Positions 38,545 to 42,577 of a stretch of 42,577 nt of DNA are shown in pieces. Source of the stretch: Anaerolineales bacterium. Its GTDB lineage: Bacteria > Chloroflexota > Anaerolineae > Anaerolineales > Villigracilaceae. Numbering within the stretch: position 1 is the first letter of the stretch; each line of letters begins with the position of its first letter. A program made the translations under genes and the position numbers. Below the pieces are notes generated by a model that saw only the letters and a list, made by a program, of their open reading frames with translations, ran no database searches and was not told where the DNA came from. The stretch covers positions 1 to 42,577 of the forward strand of contig JADLBX010000002.1 of assembly GCA_020847435.1 (NCBI GenBank). Direction: 5' to 3'.

Positions 38545-39246
38545 ATGACCGAAAGCGCCGTACGAGCCGATATCCTCCTCAAACGCCTCCAAACTTTCGA
38601 ATTCCTGCGCGGAGTGGACCGCGAAACGCTCGCCAGCCTGGCGGCAAATGCAGTCTGGAAAGTATTTCCGCCGAATGCGGTTGTGTTTTGGGAGGGAGAT
38701 GTCGAGTCCCATCTATTCTATCTGGAATACGGCTCGCTCAAAGCGATGAAGACCTCGCCCGACGGACGCGAACAAGTTCTCCGATTTGTGAACGCAGGCG
38801 AGGTTTTCAACGAAATCGGCGCGCTGGCAAAGAAGCCCAACCCCGCTACAGCGATCGCGTTGGAGGAGTCGGGTATCTGGCTGATCCCGCGTCATGCGCT
38901 CGAAGAACTTGTGCTGGCGCATCCGCATGTCGCCATGCAGATCATCGAAAACATGGCGGATAAGATCGTCAATCTTGTGACGCTTGCCACCGACTTATCG
39001 TTGAAAACGGTGGAGGCGCGCTTCGCCAAACTCCTGCTGGAGCAAGCGCAGGGGGACGCGATCGAACGCCGCCGCTGGACGAATCAGACCGAACTCGCCG
39101 CGCGACTCGGCACCGTCCCCGACGTGTTGAGCCGCGTCATCCGCGAACTGACAAAGGCGGGACTCATCGAAATGGACAAACAGCAAATCCGCATTTTGGA
39201 TCGTGCAGGGTTATCGGCGCGGGCGCAAGAAGTAGAAAAATCATAA
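38545..39246 (+). CDS. Crp/Fnr-family transcription regulator
   Basis: 233 residues from ATG at 38545; TTG two codons earlier also possible. A cyclic-nucleotide-binding-type beta-roll (about 15-130: FPPNAVVFWEGDVESHLFYLEYGSLKAMKTSPDGREQVL ... FNEIGALAKKPNPATAIALEES) is followed by the dimer helix and an HTH_Crp domain with NQTELAARLGTVPDVLSRVIRELTKAG. It lacks the N-terminal Cys cluster of FNR, so it does not sense O2 by an Fe-S cluster; a haem or other small ligand is possible. Next downstream are a cupin and haem-protein genes, which it may control. Confidence 0.9.
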   Translation: MTESAVRADILLKRLQTFEFLRGVDRETLASLAANAVWKVFPPNAVVFWEGDVESHLFYLEYGSLKAMKTSPDGREQVLRFVNAGEVFNEIGALAKKPNPATAIALEESGIWLIPRHALEELVLAHPHVAMQIIENMADKIVNLVTLATDLSLKTVEARFAKLLLEQAQGDAIERRRWTNQTELAARLGTVPDVLSRVIRELTKAGLIEMDKQQIRILDRAGLSARAQEVEKS

Positions 39247-39389
39247 CCGCAAAGGATGCAAAGTTCACGAAGAAAAAAGAATTTCCTTCATGGCTATTGT
39301 GTTCTTTAAAAAGTCAATCCAAAAACCCGACAAAAGTCGGCGCGCGCGCTGGGGGAAGCGGGTACAGTTGGGCATGAACAAGGAGCGTC
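39247..39389 (+). other. Gap with inverted repeat before the cupin gene
   Basis: It begins with CCGCAAAGGATGCAAAG and continues to TTGTGTTCTTT, an imperfect arm pair of the same CAAAGG family as 18836 and 21683. It then holds a CCGAC-AAAA-GTCGG hairpin and ends with AAGGAG before the ATG. GTACAGT at about 39361 could be a weak -10. Confidence 0.4.
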
Positions 39390-39701
39390 ATGCCCAATAT
39401 TTATTTTTCCGACACAAAATCCAAAGCCGCCTTCGCGTCCGACGGTCCCAAGCCTCAATTCCTGATTGACACGCCGCAATTCAAAGTCCTCGTGGCTGGG
39501 TTGGAGGCGGGGCAACAGATTCCCATCCATCCTGCCGAGGCGGCTATGTATCACTTTCTCGAAGGCGAAGGCTTGATGACCGTTGACGAAGAGACTTTCG
39601 CCGTCAAACCGGGCGTGACGATCATCGCGCCCGGCGGCGCGAAGCGCGGCATAAACGCAAAAACGCGCATCGTCTTTCTTGGCTCGAAAGGAGCGTCATA
39701 A
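39390..39701 (+). CDS. Cupin-domain protein
   Basis: 103 residues, one small beta-barrel. FKVLVAGLEAGQQIPIHPAEAAMYHFLEGEG has the cupin His positions (H in IPIHP, H in MYHFLEG), and VKPGVTIIAPGGAKRGI is the second strand pair. It may bind a metal ion. The next gene's ATG overlaps its stop. It might be a sensor or small enzyme in the redox group. Confidence 0.85.
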   Translation: MPNIYFSDTKSKAAFASDGPKPQFLIDTPQFKVLVAGLEAGQQIPIHPAEAAMYHFLEGEGLMTVDEETFAVKPGVTIIAPGGAKRGINAKTRIVFLGSKGAS

Positions 39702-40876
39702 TGTCCATTCCTTATCTCATCACCGCCCTACTCTACACCTTCGTCGCCATTCTCGCCGCGGTGGACGCGTCCTTCGTCAGTTGGAATCTGCTTGCCGCAT
39801 TTCCCGCCCTGCGCTGGGTACGCGTGCATTTCATCACGCTTGGGATCGTTTCCCAAGTCGTCTTCGGGCTTCTGCCCACGCTGGTCGCGTCGCTTTCCAA
39901 CAAACCCAAACCCGCCTTCCGCTGGGACGTCTGGCTGACGCTCAACGTGGGATTTGTCGCGCTCATCGCGGGCTTCTCCGGAGTCAACCACGCCATGATC
40001 TTCACGGGCGGCGCGCTGATCTTCAGCGCAACGACCCTGCTCTTCATCCAGCTCTGGAACGCGCACGGCGGCGACGCGCCTGCCTCGCTCAAGTTCTACG
40101 TTACCGGGTTGTTCTACCTGCTCGTCGGCATCATCGTCGGCACGGTCTTGTGGCTCAACTGGAGCGACGCCCTCTATATTCAAGTCCCGCTCGAAGTTCA
40201 CATCCACGCCAACTCGTGGGGCTTCATGTCGCTGGTCTTTGCAGGCCTGCTCGTGGATCTCATTCCGCCGATCACGGGCCGCGCGCTCGGAACTTCGCGC
40301 GACATCTCCATCATCTACTGGGGGATGGCTCTCGGCGCGTTCGGGCTCATCCTCGGGCCCTGGCTGGGCGGCTCACTGCCTCCAACCATTTCCGGCTTGA
40401 TCCTCCACCTCGGCGCGACCATTTGGCTGATAGTTTTAATGGCGCGCGCCCTCAAAGCCAGCGGACGACTCTCCACCCCAGGCGGCTGGCATCTGCTCAC
40501 ATCCTACGCTTGGATTTTGCTTCCTGTCCTCGTCGCGCCGCTGATCTTGACTCACGTCATCGCAGGCGGGCCCGTCGAAGCGACTGCGCCTCAACCCCTG
40601 ATTTACGGCTGGGTACTGCAATTCGGCATTGCCCTCATCCCATACACCGCGCGGCGGTTTTTCCTCAAGGAGGAGCGCCCGCAGTTGGGCGGATGTTGGG
40701 GCAGTCTTACAGCGCTCACGCTTGGAGGCGTTTTGATCTGGATCAGTATCTTCATCCCCGCGCCTGCGAAAGGCGCCCTGTATGGAATCGGCTTCGCGTT
40801 CTATGCGCTTGCGCTCGCCCATCCCATGAAAGAGACATTCGAGATCGTCCGCGATGGATTAAAGAGAATCGAATGA
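39701..40876 (+). CDS. Polytopic membrane protein resembling haem-copper oxidase subunit I / NnrS
   Basis: 391 residues, about 12 transmembrane helices. HFITLGIVSQVVFGLLPTL, VNHAMIF and EVHIHANSWGFMSLVFAGLLVDLIPPITGR resemble the H-x-x-x-LG and HxH-x4-GF patterns in haem-copper oxidase subunit I-like and NnrS proteins, which bind haem or copper. It is shorter than a real oxidase subunit I (above 450) and shows no complete active site, so a sensor or NO-handling role is possible. One base overlaps the cupin stop; four overlap the next start. Confidence 0.72.
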   Translation: MSIPYLITALLYTFVAILAAVDASFVSWNLLAAFPALRWVRVHFITLGIVSQVVFGLLPTLVASLSNKPKPAFRWDVWLTLNVGFVALIAGFSGVNHAMIFTGGALIFSATTLLFIQLWNAHGGDAPASLKFYVTGLFYLLVGIIVGTVLWLNWSDALYIQVPLEVHIHANSWGFMSLVFAGLLVDLIPPITGRALGTSRDISIIYWGMALGAFGLILGPWLGGSLPPTISGLILHLGATIWLIVLMARALKASGRLSTPGGWHLLTSYAWILLPVLVAPLILTHVIAGGPVEATAPQPLIYGWVLQFGIALIPYTARRFFLKEERPQLGGCWGSLTALTLGGVLIWISIFIPAPAKGALYGIGFAFYALALAHPMKETFEIVRDGLKRIE

Positions 40877-41217
40877 GCAGGCTCCCCGCCATCCTCGCAT
40901 TCCTCGTAGGCGCGCTATCCATCCTCGCAGGCGGATTGGTCTTACGCGGTTGGAGACCCGGATACTCCGTCCTTTCGTGGCTGCCCGTATATAATTTCAT
41001 TGTCGGTTTGTTGACTCTCATCCCCGCTTACCTGCTCTGGGTCAATCACCGTTTTGCCTTCGCCGCATCCAGCGCGACCATTGCAGTCCATGCCATTGTC
41101 CTCCTGCTCCTGCTGACCCTCTTCCGCGGACAGGTCGCGGCGCAAAGTATCGGCGCGATGAGTTTCCGCGTCGGCGTGTGGACTGCAATCCTTGCCCTGT
41201 TGCAGTTCCGAAAATAA
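40873..41217 (+). CDS. Small membrane protein, unknown
   Basis: 114 residues, four hydrophobic helices (about 5-25, 36-57, 61-83, 95-111). The start ATG overlaps the previous stop (ATGA), so it is translationally coupled to the haem-copper-like gene and may be its partner. No motif recognised. Confidence 0.7.
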   Translation: MSRLPAILAFLVGALSILAGGLVLRGWRPGYSVLSWLPVYNFIVGLLTLIPAYLLWVNHRFAFAASSATIAVHAIVLLLLLTLFRGQVAAQSIGAMSFRVGVWTAILALLQFRK

Positions 41218-41228
41218 AGGAGAAAAAA

Positions 41229-41756
41229 ATGAACGCGCCCGCCCGCTACCAGCCCATTCAAGTCACCCTTCACTGGCTGACCGCAATCCTCGTCTTTGCC
41301 GCCTTCATCCTCGGCAAGGTAATGACCCGCATCCCAAACGACGATGACGCCAAATTAATTCCGCTGGCGACCCACATGCTTCTCGGCATCCTCATGCTTG
41401 TTGTGATCGTCGCCCGCTTTGCCGCACGCGCCAAACTTCCCAAGCCGATTCACGCATCCACTGGCAACACCCTGCTCGACAGCCTTGGCAAGCTCGTGCA
41501 TTACGCGCTTTATCTTTTCGTCTTCCTGATGGCGGTGAGCGGTATGATGTTGTCTTTGCAGTCGGGACTGCCAAAGATCGTCTTCTTCGGCTTAGGCGTC
41601 CTCCCCGCAGACTTCTTCGATTTCACAGCCCGCGCCTTGCATGGCTTTATCGCTCCCGCTCTGCTCCTGCTCATCCTCCTGCATATCAGCGCGGCGTTCT
41701 ATCACCAACTGCGCCTCAAAGATAAACTTTTCTCGCGTATGTGGTATGGCAATTAA
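41229..41756 (+). CDS. Cytochrome b561 family protein (CybB-like)
   Basis: 175 residues from ATG at 41229 (AAAGGAG upstream); a 17-codon extension lies in the previous gene. Four transmembrane helices hold conserved His residues (YQPIQVTLHWLTA, ATHMLLG, LVHYALYL, RALHGFIAPALLLLILLHISAA), the pattern for two haems b. E. coli CybB oxidises superoxide and reduces quinone; the same is likely here. Confidence 0.88.
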   Translation: MNAPARYQPIQVTLHWLTAILVFAAFILGKVMTRIPNDDDAKLIPLATHMLLGILMLVVIVARFAARAKLPKPIHASTGNTLLDSLGKLVHYALYLFVFLMAVSGMMLSLQSGLPKIVFFGLGVLPADFFDFTARALHGFIAPALLLLILLHISAAFYHQLRLKDKLFSRMWYGN

Positions 41757-41809
41757 ATTTCCCCGCGTACCGCCCGCTTCTTTGCGATGAAGATGCGCAC
41801 GCAAATTAC

Positions 41810-41843
41810 AAACCGTCTCGGACAAATCCGAGACGGTTTTTTT
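41810..41843. terminator. Bidirectional intrinsic terminator
   Basis: A 13-bp perfect stem AAACCGTCTCGGA / TCCGAGACGGTTT with loop CAAA. A T-run follows on the plus strand (TTTT), and T-rich sequence on the minus strand. It separates the convergent b561 and protease genes and can serve both. Confidence 0.88.
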
Positions 41844-41871
41844 GGCGCTCCATGTAAGGCTCAAACAAGAG

Positions 41872-42577
41872 TTACGCGGCGGCCCGCAACGCGGAACGAA
41901 TCATCAAAAACTCGGTGATGTTTTCGGCGGTGATCAAACCGACGAATTGACCGGCGTGCGTGACCGGCAGCGCTTTCGCGCCCGCTTCTTGCAGACGCAG
42001 GAGGGCTGACTCGACCATGTCGTGCGAATCCACGCTGGGGAGGTCGCGGCGCATCACGCCGACGACGGGCGCGCTCTGTCCCTGATGGGAGAGCGCGGCG
42101 ATGAACGCGTCCCGTTCGAGGATGCCCATCACGACTCCGTTCGCGTCCACCACAGGGAAATCATGCTGCGAGCCCGCAAGCACCAGCCCGACCACTTGAG
42201 CGAGCGTGTCGCGCGGCGACAGGGTTTTGAAATCGGTGAGCATGGCGCGCGTGACGGGGATGCCGCTGAGCGAGTTCTTCATCAGCGCCAGGCTGGCTTC
42301 CTGCGAGGCGCCGATCCACACGAAGAAGGCAATGAACAACAAGGTCGCGTTGCCGAACAGACCGATAAACCCGAACAGAAAAGCCACGCCCTGACCGATG
42401 TTCGCCGCGATCTGCGTGGCGCGCACGTAGTCCATGCGCATGGCGAGGAGGGCGCGCAGGACGCGTCCGCCGTCCATGGGGAAGGCGGGGATGAGGTTGA
42501 ACAAAACGAGGGAAACGTTCACGATCATCAGCCGCATGGGGAAAGAGCCCGAGGCGACGGTGAGGCCGGTGAGGGGA
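41872..42577 (-). CDS. Site-2 protease (M50) with CBS domain pair, 5' end cut off
   Basis: About 235 residues visible. The frame stays open to the window edge, so the start and the HExxH zinc motif lie outside. The second M50 motif, NLIPAFPMDGGRVLRALLA (with the DGG Asp as zinc ligand), and two further transmembrane segments are followed by two CBS motifs (about residues 105-160 and 165-225: GIPVTRAMLTDFKTL, VVDANGVVMGILERDAF, VMRRDLPSVDS, VTHAGQFVGLITAENI). These SpoIVFB-like intramembrane proteases cut membrane proteins; the CBS pair may bind adenosine nucleotides and control activity. Confidence 0.88.
   Translation of the reverse strand, partial: PLTGLTVASGSFPMRLMIVNVSLVLFNLIPAFPMDGGRVLRALLAMRMDYVRATQIAANIGQGVAFLFGFIGLFGNATLLFIAFFVWIGASQEASLALMKNSLSGIPVTRAMLTDFKTLSPRDTLAQVVGLVLAGSQHDFPVVDANGVVMGILERDAFIAALSHQGQSAPVVGVMRRDLPSVDSHDMVESALLRLQEAGAKALPVTHAGQFVGLITAENITEFLMIRSALRAAA

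Noticed and set aside
39679..40872. N-terminal 398 residues of a long plus-strand frame over the haem-copper-like gene
   Set aside because: It is Arg/His-rich shadow sequence; the real gene in that frame starts at 40873.
1..42577. tRNA, rRNA, insertion sequences or prophage
   Set aside because: I looked for conserved tRNA arm sequence, 16S/23S blocks, transposase/integrase motifs and phage genes and saw none.

Overview
This window (about 58-60% GC by eye) looks like chromosomal DNA of a Chloroflexota bacterium, probably Anaerolineae. That is an inference from protein content: a DUF4388 plus small Ras-like GTPase pair, very long GAF-array kinases, proline/threonine-rich linkers on secreted proteins, a cytochrome c maturation set with a Cys-type CcmE, and intergenic DNA full of short-period repeats. 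No rRNA, tRNA, CRISPR array, transposase or phage gene was seen.

Region 1 (1-700, minus): the 5' part of thiN (thiamine diphosphokinase), preceded by a textbook sigma70 promoter, a TPP riboswitch and a terminator hairpin.

Region 2 (792-15710, minus): ten tightly packed co-oriented genes read from a strong promoter at 15750-15778. In transcription order: DUF4388 protein, MglA-like GTPase, alpha/beta hydrolase, V4R-domain protein, hexapeptide-repeat (left-handed beta-helix) protein, long-chain acyl-ACP reductase (AAR) homologue, response regulator with a degenerate GGDEF domain, a 2474-residue membrane histidine kinase with 11 GAF domains, a CheY-like receiver, and a second alpha/beta hydrolase that has lost its nucleophile serine. 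A fatty-aldehyde enzyme inside a signalling operon, with a V4R domain as possible hydrophobic-ligand sensor, is the best candidate here for an undescribed system.

Region 3 (15860-20873): secreted gluzincin-type metallopeptidase, translationally coupled to an orphan family-5 solute-binding protein; then a LysM lipoprotein (minus) and an aldo/keto reductase (plus) that diverge from one palindromic -10 element. A 321-bp gene-free stretch follows, holding a compound palindrome with two hairpins whose loops are complementary.

Region 4 (21195-30002, plus): cytochrome c maturation (System I) cluster in the order ccmE, ccmF, ccmH, thioredoxin-like, CcmI-like zinc ribbon, lipoprotein cytochrome c, ccmA, ccmB, ccmC, ccmD-like, ending at a strong terminator.

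Region 5 (30055-37804, plus): secreted lysozyme-like protein; membrane-bound HdrD/GlpC-type Fe-S oxidoreductase; PPOX-class flavin/F420 enzyme; two small unknown proteins; a lipoprotein monohaem cytochrome c; and a large fusion of a MauG-type dihaem peroxidase with a right-handed beta-helix. The ccm cluster would supply haem attachment for these cytochromes.

Region 6 (37902-42577): divergent beta-carbonic-anhydrase-like protein, Crp/Fnr regulator (probably leaderless), cupin, haem-copper-oxidase-like membrane protein, small membrane protein and cytochrome b561, apparently a redox or oxygen-response group. A site-2-protease/CBS protein (minus, 5' end cut off) follows a shared bidirectional terminator.
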